Shown in pieces: positions 8,055 through 16,623 of a stretch of DNA of 64,000 bases; positions within the stretch are counted from its first letter, which is position 1, and the number at the start of each line of letters is the position of its first letter. The translations under genes were made by a program, and so were the position numbers. The notes beneath the pieces were generated by a model. The model made no database searches. It was not told the origin of the DNA and saw nothing but the letters and a program-made list of their open reading frames with translations. The DNA is from DASXRA01 sp036506155 (lineage in GTDB: Bacteria > Actinomycetota > Actinomycetes > Mycobacteriales > Jatrophihabitantaceae): positions 71,640 to 135,639 of the forward strand of contig DASXSF010000149.1 in the NCBI GenBank assembly GCA_036506155.1, given 5' to 3'.

Positions 8055-9386
8055 ATGTCCGCCCTGGCAGCACGTTCCCGTCCACGAGGTGCGCTTCGCA
8101 CTCTGGGCATGCTGCTGGCTCTCGGGCTGGGAGGCGTTGCCGTTTACCTCGTCGTGGTCGGGCATACCCAAAAGCAAGTTCAGGTCGGCCTGCTCGTCGG
8201 CCTGTGGGGCCTGCTTTTGGGTGCGTTCTCACTGTTCGGCCCGCGGCGTGGCGAGGCCGACGAGGCCGAGGTGTCGCACGCCAGGGGTGAGCGGGCGCTT
8301 GTGCGCCGCGGCGACCATGACCAGCAACTTGCCGCGATAGTCCGTCGCGAGATGGAGCGGACCCTGCGCGACGAGCTCTCGCAGCTGCGCAGCGAGGTGT
8401 CCGGACTTCGCAACGACCTTGTCGAAAAGGTCAACGGGCAGCTGCGCCTCGAACGTATCGAGACGACTCGGATCATCAGCTCCGACATCGAGGAGCTTCA
8501 GCACGAGGTGCGTCGGCTGGCGGTGGCCAGCCGGTCTGCTCAGCCGACGATCAACCCGCCAGGGTTTACCCCGGGCACGGTGGTCGAAACCGAGGTGCGG
8601 ACGAGCGCGCCGCTGCCGTACGTCCTCGCCGGATCGCCCGTCCCCCCCGGGCAAGCCCCTTACAGTGCAGGGCCGGCGGCAGCGGCCATCGCGTCCGCAG
8701 CGCCGCCGCACGCAAGTCCGCCGCCGATTCCTCCGGCGCCGTACGCTCCGGTTGCCGGTCCGCCGCCGGGTCCGCCTGCGCGGGGCACCGTACCGCAGCG
8801 TCCTCCGGCTCCGGTGCAAGCCCGCCCCGTCCCGCCTCCGATGCCTTCCGCGGCGGCGCCGGTGCGCACGCTAGCGCCGCAGATGCCGCCACCGGCCCCG
8901 CGCCCGGCCGCGCCACCCGCCCCGCCGCGTTCGGCCGTCCCGCGGCCGGCTCCCAACGTCACGTCGTTCCCACCCACCGACCACGCCACGTCACTGTTGC
9001 CTCGTATGCAGAACTCGCCACCGCCGCCGCACCCCGGGGCTGGCCGCATGGCTGAGCCGTCTGACCCGCTACAGGCACTGCCACGGCTATCTCGCTTCGA
9101 GCACGACTGGGAGTCACCGCCCGAGCGGCCCTCGCCAGCCTGGGACGTCACCCACGTGGAGCAGCCGCCGCACCAGCAACCGTCGCCCGGCCCCTTCCCC
9201 GAGGGGTATACCGGGCGCCGCCGCTCGTCCGGCGACGTAGCGCCACCACCGGCGAACGGCACGAACGGCTACAACGGCACGGTGAGCGGCAACGGACCAA
9301 ACGGCACGCCGCAGGCCAGCGGCGGGCGGCGGCGGCGCGGCAGCGGCGCGGGTGACGACGTGCTGGGCAGGCTACTGGGCCGGTGA
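8055..9386 (+). CDS. Pro/Ala-rich membrane protein with coiled coil (Rv3604c position)
   Basis: A 443-residue protein of unknown function. Two close membrane helices lie at about residues 14-33 and 41-58. A charged, helical and probably coiled-coil segment follows (about 75-155), and then a long low-complexity tail rich in Pro and Ala that turns Gly/Asn-rich near the end. This architecture and place match the Ala/Arg/Pro-rich membrane protein Rv3604c beside the mycobacterial folate and pantothenate genes. The stop overlaps the next gene by 4 bp (GTGA), suggesting that it is made together with the LCP ligase. A role at the cell envelope is inferred. Confidence 0.75.
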   Translation: MSALAARSRPRGALRTLGMLLALGLGGVAVYLVVVGHTQKQVQVGLLVGLWGLLLGAFSLFGPRRGEADEAEVSHARGERALVRRGDHDQQLAAIVRREMERTLRDELSQLRSEVSGLRNDLVEKVNGQLRLERIETTRIISSDIEELQHEVRRLAVASRSAQPTINPPGFTPGTVVETEVRTSAPLPYVLAGSPVPPGQAPYSAGPAAAAIASAAPPHASPPPIPPAPYAPVAGPPPGPPARGTVPQRPPAPVQARPVPPPMPSAAAPVRTLAPQMPPPAPRPAAPPAPPRSAVPRPAPNVTSFPPTDHATSLLPRMQNSPPPPHPGAGRMAEPSDPLQALPRLSRFEHDWESPPERPSPAWDVTHVEQPPHQQPSPGPFPEGYTGRRRSSGDVAPPPANGTNGYNGTVSGNGPNGTPQASGGRRRRGSGAGDDVLGRLLGR

Positions 9387-11122
9387 CTCGGCCAACTCCG
9401 AGATACGGCCGTTATCCTGTGCCGATGCCCCCGGCTGACAAGCGCGCGGACTACGGTCCGAGCGCATCGTTACCGCCGGAGCTGGACCCACGCCGCGGGC
9501 GTCCTCCGACGATGCCCCAGCAGATTCGGGTGAGCGATCTTCAGGTGCGTAACCCCACCGCGCCGACGCGCGGCCGGCATCGGGCAGGCTCGTCACAGCG
9601 CGAGACTCCACGGTCGGCACTCGGTCGCGCGGCGCCACCCAGCCGTACTGCGCAGTCCAGCAGTATCCGCAGGGCGACGGTGCTCAGCGGGCGCGTCCTG
9701 CTGGTACTCATCTCGGTGGCGGCCCTGATCGGCAGTGGCATTGCCTGGGCGACGTACCGGCAGTTCAGTCAGGGCATCCAGCACGGCCAGGCGCTGCCCG
9801 AGCTGCCAAAGGGCACGAAGCGCATCGACGGCAAGGACCAGAACATCCTGCTGCTGGGCAACGACAGCATCGCCGGCGCGACGCGGGCCGAGGTGCACGC
9901 CCTGGGCACGACGATGGACCGCAGCGACTCGGCGACCGACACAATGATGATCTTGCACATCCCGGCGGACGGCAAGAAGGCGACGATCATCTCTTTCCCG
10001 CGGGACTCCTGGGTGAACATTCCCGGCCACGGTATGTTCAAACTCAACGCGGCATACATCGACGGCTTCAACGACGCTGCCGCGCAAGGCGCCAAGGACC
10101 TGCTCACCAAGCAGAGCGCGGGCATTCTGCTGACCGCGCAGACGCTGAGCAACCTGACCGGTCTACACATCGACCACTACGTGCAGGTCAACCTGCTCGG
10201 CTTCTACGAGATAAGCGAAGCGATCGGCGGCGTCAACCTGTGCCTGAACGAGGCGCAGAACAAATACACCGAGGGAGACCCCAGCCACCCCAACGGTTAC
10301 TCGGGCATCGACCTCAAGAAGGGCTGGAACAAGAACGTGAAGGGCGCCCAGGCCCTCGCGTTCGTCCGCCAACGGCACGGCTTGCCTCGTGGCGACATCG
10401 ACCGGATCGTGCGCCAGCAGTACTTCCTGTCCGCCGTGTTCAAGAAGGCGACATCCGGCAGCACGCTGCTCAATCCGTTCCGGCTGCAGAAATTGCTGGA
10501 CTCGGTGAAGCGGTCCCTGGTCACCGATCCGAAGCTGGACATCCTTCAATTCATCCAGCAGTTCTCGAAGATTGCCGGCGGCAACGTGCGGTTCGGCACG
10601 CCGCCATGGTCGTTCGGCCAGGCCGACGGCCAGGACGTCGTGCTGGTCCAGCCGGCTGCCGTGAAGCAGTACGTCGAGAAGTTCATCGGCATCCCCCAGG
10701 ACGCCAAGCTGACACACGCGAAGCCGGTACCGCCCGGCCAGGTCAGCGTCACGGTACTGAACGAGGCGAACCGCAACCTCGTCGCCACGCAGAATTCCAA
10801 CACACTGGGTAAAGCCGGTTTCCTCGCGACTGTGGGTCCTGACACCGACGAGCGCACCGATCAGACGGCCATCGAGTACCCGGACGGGATGCAGGCCCAG
10901 GCGAAGGCCCTCGCTCAATACGTACCCGGTGCACTGCTGGAGTTGTCCTCGAGCGTGTCGAAGGTCACGCTCGTGCTGGGCAGCGACGGCCTCGCCGCGC
11001 ACGCCACACCGGCCGCGCCGCAATCCAAGCCCACGACGTCCGCGTCGGCGAAACCCCCGTCCTCGCCGACCCCCTCAGGGGTCACCAACGCCGCCCAGAA
11101 CTCCAAGTCTTGTATCAATTAG
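9383..11122 (+). CDS. LytR-CpsA-Psr (LCP) cell-wall ligase with LytR_C domain
   Basis: LCP enzymes move glycopolymers from lipid carriers to peptidoglycan outside the membrane. 579 residues: a cytoplasmic basic/Pro-rich region (1-105), one membrane helix (about 106-126), the LCP catalytic domain (about 150-345) with NILLLGND, SDSATDTMMILHI, FPRDSWVNIPG and AFVRQRHGLPRGDIDRIVRQQ, then a LytR_C domain (about 450-540) and a Ser/Thr/Pro tail. The Asp and Arg residues used for pyrophosphate binding are present. GTG 9383 overlaps the previous stop; ATG 9425 in the same frame is an alternative start. Its exact glycopolymer is unknown. Confidence 0.92.
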   Translation: MTRPTPRYGRYPVPMPPADKRADYGPSASLPPELDPRRGRPPTMPQQIRVSDLQVRNPTAPTRGRHRAGSSQRETPRSALGRAAPPSRTAQSSSIRRATVLSGRVLLVLISVAALIGSGIAWATYRQFSQGIQHGQALPELPKGTKRIDGKDQNILLLGNDSIAGATRAEVHALGTTMDRSDSATDTMMILHIPADGKKATIISFPRDSWVNIPGHGMFKLNAAYIDGFNDAAAQGAKDLLTKQSAGILLTAQTLSNLTGLHIDHYVQVNLLGFYEISEAIGGVNLCLNEAQNKYTEGDPSHPNGYSGIDLKKGWNKNVKGAQALAFVRQRHGLPRGDIDRIVRQQYFLSAVFKKATSGSTLLNPFRLQKLLDSVKRSLVTDPKLDILQFIQQFSKIAGGNVRFGTPPWSFGQADGQDVVLVQPAAVKQYVEKFIGIPQDAKLTHAKPVPPGQVSVTVLNEANRNLVATQNSNTLGKAGFLATVGPDTDERTDQTAIEYPDGMQAQAKALAQYVPGALLELSSSVSKVTLVLGSDGLAAHATPAAPQSKPTTSASAKPPSSPTPSGVTNAAQNSKSCIN

Positions 11123-11158
11123 CTTGGTCGCTGCCGTCTTGGATTCGCCCCGGCGGGG

Positions 11159-11482
11159 TCAACCCGTGAAGGGCCAGTCGGCTTGGGCCTTGGCGTTCTG
11201 CTCTGCCCGACGCTGTTGCAGCACGGCGACCCGGCCGACCTCGGAAGCGATGTCGACGCCGGTCTGGTCGGCGAGTAGGTAGATTCCGTAGGCGAGCTCA
11301 CCGAGGCGTCCGGCCCAGTCGCCCGTGGGGCGGAACGGACGCCGGCCCCGCTCGGTCGCCCGGGTGGCCGTGGCGGCGAGAATCCCGAGTTGGGTCTGCA
11401 GCTCGAGCAACAGCGCGGGTGCCGTGGCGTGTAGGTCGGCCACATCGGAACTTTGGGCAACGAGCTGCTGTAGGTCGGTCAC
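11159..11482 (-). CDS. MazG-like NTP pyrophosphohydrolase-related small protein
   Basis: A 107-residue helical protein from GTG 11482; a longer open frame upstream has biased, unconvincing sequence. The C-terminal half (GELAYGIYLLADQTGVDIASEV) resembles the helix that carries metal-binding acidic residues in MazG-type all-alpha pyrophosphatases, and the N-terminal half is two amphipathic helices. If active it would hydrolyse non-canonical NTPs, but the full E-x2-E...E-x2-D metal pattern is not clear. It lies on the opposite strand between two co-oriented operons. Family call moderate, activity unproven. Confidence 0.55.
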   Translation of the reverse strand: MTDLQQLVAQSSDVADLHATAPALLLELQTQLGILAATATRATERGRRPFRPTGDWAGRLGELAYGIYLLADQTGVDIASEVGRVAVLQQRRAEQNAKAQADWPFTG

Positions 11483-11631
11483 GAGGCGGCTCCGAGCGCA
11501 CGGCTGTCGATCCCCGGCGGGAAGCACCGGGTTAACACAATCACGGTGCGACAACCTAGCCGATCCCCGGCCGTCGTGTCGCGTCCGCGTAGGCTCGGAG
11601 TGCACGATCGCCACCACGTGAGGGACCGCCG

Positions 11632-12507
11632 TTGACCGCTGCCCGACCCGCGCGGCTGCGCGTTGGCGTAATCGGCGCTGGACGGGTGGGTGCTGTGCTG
11701 GGTGCCGCCCTCGCGCGCGCCGGGCATGAGGTCGTGGCCGTCAGCGCGATATCGCGGGAGTCGGTGCGCCGGGCCGAGCGGTTGCTGCCGGCAGCCCCGA
11801 TCCGGGCGCCGCACGAGGTGGTCGACGTATCCGACTTCGTGCTGCTCGCCGTCCCCGACGACACGCTGCGCCCGCTGGTCAGCGGCCTCGCGGCCACCGA
11901 CGCCTGGCGCGCCGGACAGCTCGCGGCACACACCTCCGGCGCGGTCGGCATCGGGGCGCTCGATGCGGCGGCGGCACGGGGCGTGCTGCCGCTGGCGTTG
12001 CATCCGGTGATGACGTTCACCGGCCGCCCGGAAGACGTGGACAAGCTAAGTGGCGCCACGTTCGGAGTGACTGCCCCGGAGGAGCTGCGCCCGGTGGCAG
12101 AGGCGCTGGTCGTCGAGCTTGGCGCCGAACCGGTCTGGGTGCCTGAACTCGCCCGGCCGCTGTACCACGCGGCGCTGACAGTCGGCGCAAACCACCTCGT
12201 CACAATCGTGAACGACGCCGTCGACCTGCTCGCCCGGTCGGGTGTTGAGCAGCCGGCCCGGCTGCTGGCTCCGTTGTTGTCGGCTGCCCTGGACAACGCA
12301 CTGCGTCTGGGTGACGTTGCGTTGACCGGGCCGGTATCGCGCGGCGACGTCGCCACGGTGCGCACGCATCTGGCGACCCTTGCGCAGGACGCCCCGGAGA
12401 CGGTGGCGTCATACATCGCGATGGCGCGCCGCACGGCGGAACGGGCACGCTCAGCCGGACGGCTGAGCGCCGAGCAAGCACAGGAGATTGCCGAGGCGCT
12501 GTCATGA
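11632..12507 (+). CDS. DUF2520 / Rossmann-like dehydrogenase-fold protein
   Basis: A 291-residue protein with an N-terminal NAD(P)-binding fold (VGVIGAGRVGAVLGAALARAGHEV, about residues 10-33, shown in two parts by the GxGxxG turn) and an all-helical DUF2520 C-terminal domain. It corresponds to Rv3603c, always next to panC. The start is TTG 11632 behind a GAGGG sequence; no ATG or GTG in frame suits better. The stop overlaps panC by 4 bp, suggesting a shared role with pantothenate metabolism, possibly as a ketopantoate or related reductase, but the substrate is unknown. Confidence 0.85.
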   Translation: MTAARPARLRVGVIGAGRVGAVLGAALARAGHEVVAVSAISRESVRRAERLLPAAPIRAPHEVVDVSDFVLLAVPDDTLRPLVSGLAATDAWRAGQLAAHTSGAVGIGALDAAAARGVLPLALHPVMTFTGRPEDVDKLSGATFGVTAPEELRPVAEALVVELGAEPVWVPELARPLYHAALTVGANHLVTIVNDAVDLLARSGVEQPARLLAPLLSAALDNALRLGDVALTGPVSRGDVATVRTHLATLAQDAPETVASYIAMARRTAERARSAGRLSAEQAQEIAEALS

Positions 12508-13328
12508 GAGTTGTTCACTCCCGGGCGGATTTCGCGGGCGCCCGCGACGGGCTGGCCGACCCGGTCGGGCTGGTGCCGACGATGGGCGCCCTGCACGCCG
12601 GGCACGTGGCGCTGATCGAACAGGCGCGGGCGTGGGCCGAGTCCGTGGTGGTGACGATCTTCGTGAACCCGTTCCAGTTCGGCCCTGCCGAGGATCTGGC
12701 GGTCTATCCCCGCACGCTTTCCGCTGACCTTGCCAGCTGCGAAAGGGCCGGCGTGGACGTCGTGTGGGCTCCCTCTGTCGAGGACGTCTATCCCGGCGGC
12801 GCTGCGCAGATACGCATCGATCCCGGCCCGTTGGGCACCGAACTGGAAGGGCGATTCCGGCCCGGCCACTTCGCCGGCGTGCTCACCGTGGTAGCGAAGT
12901 TTCTCGGCATGGTGCGCCCGGCGATGGCCTTCTTCGGCGAAAAGGACTACCAGCAACTGGCTCTGATCACCCGCATGGCCGCGGACCTCGAACTCGGGGT
13001 GGGCATCGCAGGTGTGCCGACCGTCCGCGAGGCGGACGGCCTGGCGCTGTCGAGCCGCAACGTGTTCCTGTCCGGCGAGAACCGCCGGCATGCGCTTGCG
13101 CTGTCGGGGGCGCTGTTCGCCGGACAGGCCGCAGCGACAGACGGGCCGGACGCAGTACTCAAGGCGGCCCGCGCGGTCCTGGACGCCGAGCCGGACGTTG
13201 CCGTCGACTACCTCGAACTTCGGGCCGCTGACCTCGGCCCGGCACCGGCCCACGGCGTGGCGCGTCTGCTCGTCGCCGCTCGGGTCGGCACGACCCGACT
13301 GATCGACAACGTGGCGGTGACGCTATGA
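12504..13328 (+). CDS. panC: Pantoate-beta-alanine ligase (pantothenate synthetase)
   Basis: Joins pantoate and beta-alanine with ATP to give pantothenate. 274 residues. PTMGALHAGH (about residues 27-36) is the HIGH-type nucleotide site; FVNPFQFG, FFGEKDYQQL and the LSSRN segment (KMSKS equivalent) are intact. Its partner panD lies 12 kb away at 25603, unlike mycobacteria where panC-panD are adjacent. Overlaps of 4 bp on both sides place it in the operon DUF2520-panC-nadB-nadC. Confidence 0.96.
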   Translation: MRVVHSRADFAGARDGLADPVGLVPTMGALHAGHVALIEQARAWAESVVVTIFVNPFQFGPAEDLAVYPRTLSADLASCERAGVDVVWAPSVEDVYPGGAAQIRIDPGPLGTELEGRFRPGHFAGVLTVVAKFLGMVRPAMAFFGEKDYQQLALITRMAADLELGVGIAGVPTVREADGLALSSRNVFLSGENRRHALALSGALFAGQAAATDGPDAVLKAARAVLDAEPDVAVDYLELRAADLGPAPAHGVARLLVAARVGTTRLIDNVAVTL

Positions 13329-14950
13329 CCCTGCCCATCCGGCTGCTCGCGCCCGAACCGGGCTGGACTGCCGACGCCGACGTCGTGATCGTCGGTTCCG
13401 GGATTGCCGGTCTCTCGACCGCGCTCCAGATCGCCCGGCACTCGGCGCTGCGCATCATGCTGGTGACCAAAGACGTGCTCGCGGCCGGGTCGACGGGCTG
13501 GGCGCAGGGCGGCATCGCCGCGGCATTGGCCGCTGACGACTCGCCCGAGCAGCACCTCGCCGACACGCTCGCCGCCGGTGCCGGCCTCTGTGATGAGGAC
13601 GCCGTGCGGCTCCTCGTACGCGAGGGCCCCGCCGCAGTGCGCGATCTCGTCCAGCTGGGCACTCGTTTCGACCGGGTGCGCGACGGCGCGCTGGCGCTGG
13701 GCCGCGAGGGCGGCCACCACCGGGCACGCATCGCCCACGCAGGGGGCGACGCGACCGGCGCCGAGATCCAGCGGGCGCTGGTCACGCGCGTGCTCGACGC
13801 CTCGGGCGTCGAGATCGTCGAGCATGCCTTGGTGCTGGACCTGCTGCGCGACGCGACCGGCGCGGTTGCCGGCGTGACGCTGCACGTCATGGGCGAGGGC
13901 CAACGCGACGGCGTGGGCGCTGTGCGAGCCCCGGCGGTCGTGATTGCCACCGGCGGTATCGGCCAGGTCTACGCGTCCACCACGAACCCGCCTGTGTCGA
14001 CGGGGGATGGCATGGCGGCCGCTTTGCGTGCGGGCGCCGTGGTGCGTGACCTCGAGTTCGTGCAATTCCACCCGACGGTTGCCTGGCTAGGTGCCCGATC
14101 GCACGGCCAGCAGCCCCTGGTGAGCGAGGCGGTGCGCGGGGAGGGCGCGTTCTTGGTGGACGACACCGGTTTGCGGTTCATGACCGCCGAGCACGAGCTG
14201 GCCGACCTGGCACCGCGCGACGTCGTCGCCAAAGCCATACTGCGGCGTATGCAGGCTACCGGCGCCGACCACATGTGGCTGGACGCGCGGCACTTCGGCG
14301 CCGAGAAGTGGCGGGTGCGGTTCCCGACCATCTACGCGACGCTGACGTCGTTGGGTATCGACCCCGTGCATGAGCTGATTCCGGTCGTACCGGCATGCCA
14401 CTACGCGTCCGGCGGTATCCGTACCTCCCAGTACGGCCAGACCTCCATTCCCGGCCTATACGCCTGCGGTGAGGCCGCATGCACCGGCGTACACGGCGCC
14501 AACCGGCTCGCGTCGAATTCACTCCTGGAGGGCCTCGTCTTCGGCCGTCGAATCGCTTCGACGATCGTGGCCGAGCCCGGAACGCTCCGCCAACCCGTGC
14601 CATCGGCCGGTAGCTCTGCGCTCGTCGACGCCGCAGTCCGGACGCGGCTCCAGCAGTTGATGTCCGAACACGTCGGCGTGCTGCGTGACGCCAAGGGCCT
14701 GGAGGCCGCGCAACGCGAACTGGCCGAGTTGCCGTCCGGCAGCTCCGTACCGTGCGGTACGGAGAACTGGGAGGCGACCAACCTGCACACGGTGGCGAGC
14801 GTCCTGGCGACGGTGGCACGCCTACGGGAGGAGACGCGCGGCTCGCACTGGCGCGACGATTTCCCCGAGCGTGACGACCAGCACTGGCGGACACATCTCG
14901 ACGTCGCAGTGCGCCCGGATGGCACGCTGCGCGTAGAGAGGGCCGGATGA
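13325..14950 (+). CDS. nadB: L-aspartate oxidase
   Basis: FAD enzyme that oxidises L-aspartate to iminoaspartate, the first step of de novo NAD synthesis. 541 residues. The N-terminal FAD motif VGSGIAGLSTALQIA is at about residues 22-36; STGWAQGGIAAAL follows, then the catalytic-domain motifs SEAVRGEGA and DARHF. The C-terminal GEAACTGVHGANRLASNSL marks the NadB/fumarate reductase flavoprotein family. Followed directly by nadC; no nadA is in the window. Confidence 0.95.
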   Translation: MTLPIRLLAPEPGWTADADVVIVGSGIAGLSTALQIARHSALRIMLVTKDVLAAGSTGWAQGGIAAALAADDSPEQHLADTLAAGAGLCDEDAVRLLVREGPAAVRDLVQLGTRFDRVRDGALALGREGGHHRARIAHAGGDATGAEIQRALVTRVLDASGVEIVEHALVLDLLRDATGAVAGVTLHVMGEGQRDGVGAVRAPAVVIATGGIGQVYASTTNPPVSTGDGMAAALRAGAVVRDLEFVQFHPTVAWLGARSHGQQPLVSEAVRGEGAFLVDDTGLRFMTAEHELADLAPRDVVAKAILRRMQATGADHMWLDARHFGAEKWRVRFPTIYATLTSLGIDPVHELIPVVPACHYASGGIRTSQYGQTSIPGLYACGEAACTGVHGANRLASNSLLEGLVFGRRIASTIVAEPGTLRQPVPSAGSSALVDAAVRTRLQQLMSEHVGVLRDAKGLEAAQRELAELPSGSSVPCGTENWEATNLHTVASVLATVARLREETRGSHWRDDFPERDDQHWRTHLDVAVRPDGTLRVERAG

Positions 14951-15768
14951 ACATCGACGACGTAGTGCGCCGCGCGCTGGACGAGGATCTCGGCGCCATC
15001 GGCGACGTGACCACTACCGCCATCGTCCCGGCGTCACTTGTCGGCAGCGGAGACCTGGTTGCCCGCGCGGCCGGAGTGGTGGCCGGCCTGCCAGTGGCAG
15101 CGGCGGTCTTCGAGATCGTCAGCGAGGGGCGGGCGCGTGTCGAATTCGGCGCCGCGGACGGCGCCTTGGTCACGCCCGGAGAGGTGCTGGCCACTGTCCG
15201 CGGACCGGTGCGCGACATTCTCACCGGTGAGCGCACCGCGTTGAACCTGCTGTGCCACCTTTCCGGCGTCGCGACGCTCACCCGGCGTTGGGTGGACGCC
15301 GTCGCAGGCACCGGCGCGGTCATCCGCGACACCCGCAAGACGCTGCCGGGGCTGCGCGCCCTCGAGAAGTACGCGGTGCGCTGCGGGGGCGGCGAGAACC
15401 ACCGCATGTCCCTGTCCGACGCCGCTCTCGTCAAGGACAATCACGTGGCCGTCGCGGGCAGCGCGGTCAAGGCGTTCGACGCGGTACGGGCGGCGTATCC
15501 CGAGCTCCCGATCGAGGTCGAGGTCGACACGGTGCTGCAGGCACGCGAGGTGATCGACGCGGGCGCCGAACTCGTCCTGCTCGACAACATGCCGCCTGAC
15601 CAGATGCGCGAAGTTGTCGCATACGCGCGCGGACGGGCCCGGCTGGAGGCGTCCGGCGAGCTGAGGCTCGACCGGGCGCGTGAGGTTGCCGAGACCGGTG
15701 TCGACTACCTCGCGGTCGGGGCACTGACCCACTCCGCAGCTGTGCTGGACATCGGATTGGACATGTAG
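14947..15768 (+). CDS. nadC: Nicotinate-nucleotide pyrophosphorylase (quinolinate phosphoribosyltransferase)
   Basis: Makes nicotinate mononucleotide from quinolinate and PRPP. 273 residues, a normal length. DEDLGAIGDVTT near the N terminus, DTRKTLPGLR (about 133-142), KYAVRCGGGENHRMSLSD and the C-terminal GVDYLAVGALTHS are the QPRTase signatures. ATG 14947 overlaps the nadB stop by 4 bp and coaX begins 2 bp after the nadC stop, so NAD and CoA genes share one transcript. Confidence 0.96.
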   Translation: MNIDDVVRRALDEDLGAIGDVTTTAIVPASLVGSGDLVARAAGVVAGLPVAAAVFEIVSEGRARVEFGAADGALVTPGEVLATVRGPVRDILTGERTALNLLCHLSGVATLTRRWVDAVAGTGAVIRDTRKTLPGLRALEKYAVRCGGGENHRMSLSDAALVKDNHVAVAGSAVKAFDAVRAAYPELPIEVEVDTVLQAREVIDAGAELVLLDNMPPDQMREVVAYARGRARLEASGELRLDRAREVAETGVDYLAVGALTHSAAVLDIGLDM

Positions 15769-15770
15769 CC

Positions 15771-16535
15771 ATGCTGCTGGCCATCGACATAGGCAACACG
15801 AACACAGTGCTCGGCGTATTCGAAGGCGACGAGCTCATCCGCTCGTGGCGGGTCAAGTCGGATGCGCGTAACACTGCGGACGAGCTCGCGCTGATGTTCC
15901 GCGGACTGCTCGACGGCTTCAAGATCACCGGCATTTCGGCATGTTCGACGGTACCCGCCGTGCTGCGCGAACTGCGGGTCATGCTCGCCGACTATTACGC
16001 CGACGTGGCGACGCTGATCGTCGAGCCGGGCGTACGCACCGGTGTGGGCGTGCTCACCGACTTTCCGCGCGAGGTCGGCTCCGACCGTATCTGCAACACG
16101 GCGGCGGCCCACCACCTAGTCGGTGGGCCGGCGATCGTCGTGGACTTCGGTACGTCGACGAACTTCGATGCCGTGAGCGCCCGCGGCGAATTCCTCGGCG
16201 GTGCGCTCGCGCCAGGCATCGAGATCTCGCTGGACGCGCTGGCGGCGCGCGCCGCCCAGCTGCGCAAGGTCGAACTCGTCGAGCCCCGTGCGCCGATCGG
16301 CAAGAACACCGTCGAGTCGCTGCAGTCAGGCATCCTTTACGGCTTCGCCGCCCAGGTCGACGGCATGGTGCGCCGGCTGAGCGCACAGCTTGCGCCCGAT
16401 GACCCGGGCGGCGTGAGCGTGATCGCGACGGGCGGGCTCGCGCCGCTGGTGATCGAACACTGCGAGACCGTCACCCGCTACGAACCCGAGCTGACCCTGC
16501 TCGGTTTGCGGCTCGTGTTCGAACGCAACCGCTAA
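15771..16535 (+). CDS. coaX: Type III pantothenate kinase
   Basis: Phosphorylates pantothenate, the first committed step to CoA. 254 residues of the ASKHA fold. The phosphate loop AIDIGNTNTVLGVF (residues 4-17), GVRTGVGVLTDFPREVGSDR (about 85-104) and VVDFGTSTNFDAV (about 123-135) are typical of CoaX. It ends the DUF2520-panC-nadB-nadC run. A dispersed palindromic element lies between its stop and the convergent aminopeptidase gene and may end both transcripts. Confidence 0.95.
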   Translation: MLLAIDIGNTNTVLGVFEGDELIRSWRVKSDARNTADELALMFRGLLDGFKITGISACSTVPAVLRELRVMLADYYADVATLIVEPGVRTGVGVLTDFPREVGSDRICNTAAAHHLVGGPAIVVDFGTSTNFDAVSARGEFLGGALAPGIEISLDALAARAAQLRKVELVEPRAPIGKNTVESLQSGILYGFAAQVDGMVRRLSAQLAPDDPGGVSVIATGGLAPLVIEHCETVTRYEPELTLLGLRLVFERNR

Positions 16536-16569
16536 GGCTCACCGATCGCATAAAGCCTCCTGCTCTCGG

Positions 16570-16618
16570 CGTGATCTTGGACTTGCGGCTGCTATTGGAC
16601 CAGAAGTCCAAGATCATC
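16570..16618. repeat. Dispersed palindromic element, copy 1
   Basis: A 49-bp element with a perfect 13-bp inverted core, TGATCTTGGACTT (16572-16584) and AAGTCCAAGATCA (16604-16616). A second, more complete copy is at 25462-25510; both have CTATT in the middle and share the outer CGTGATCTTGGA. This copy lies between the 3' ends of two convergent genes. It could act as a bidirectional terminator or be a short mobile (REP/MITE-like) sequence. Confidence 0.75.
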
Positions 16619-16623
16619 GGAAT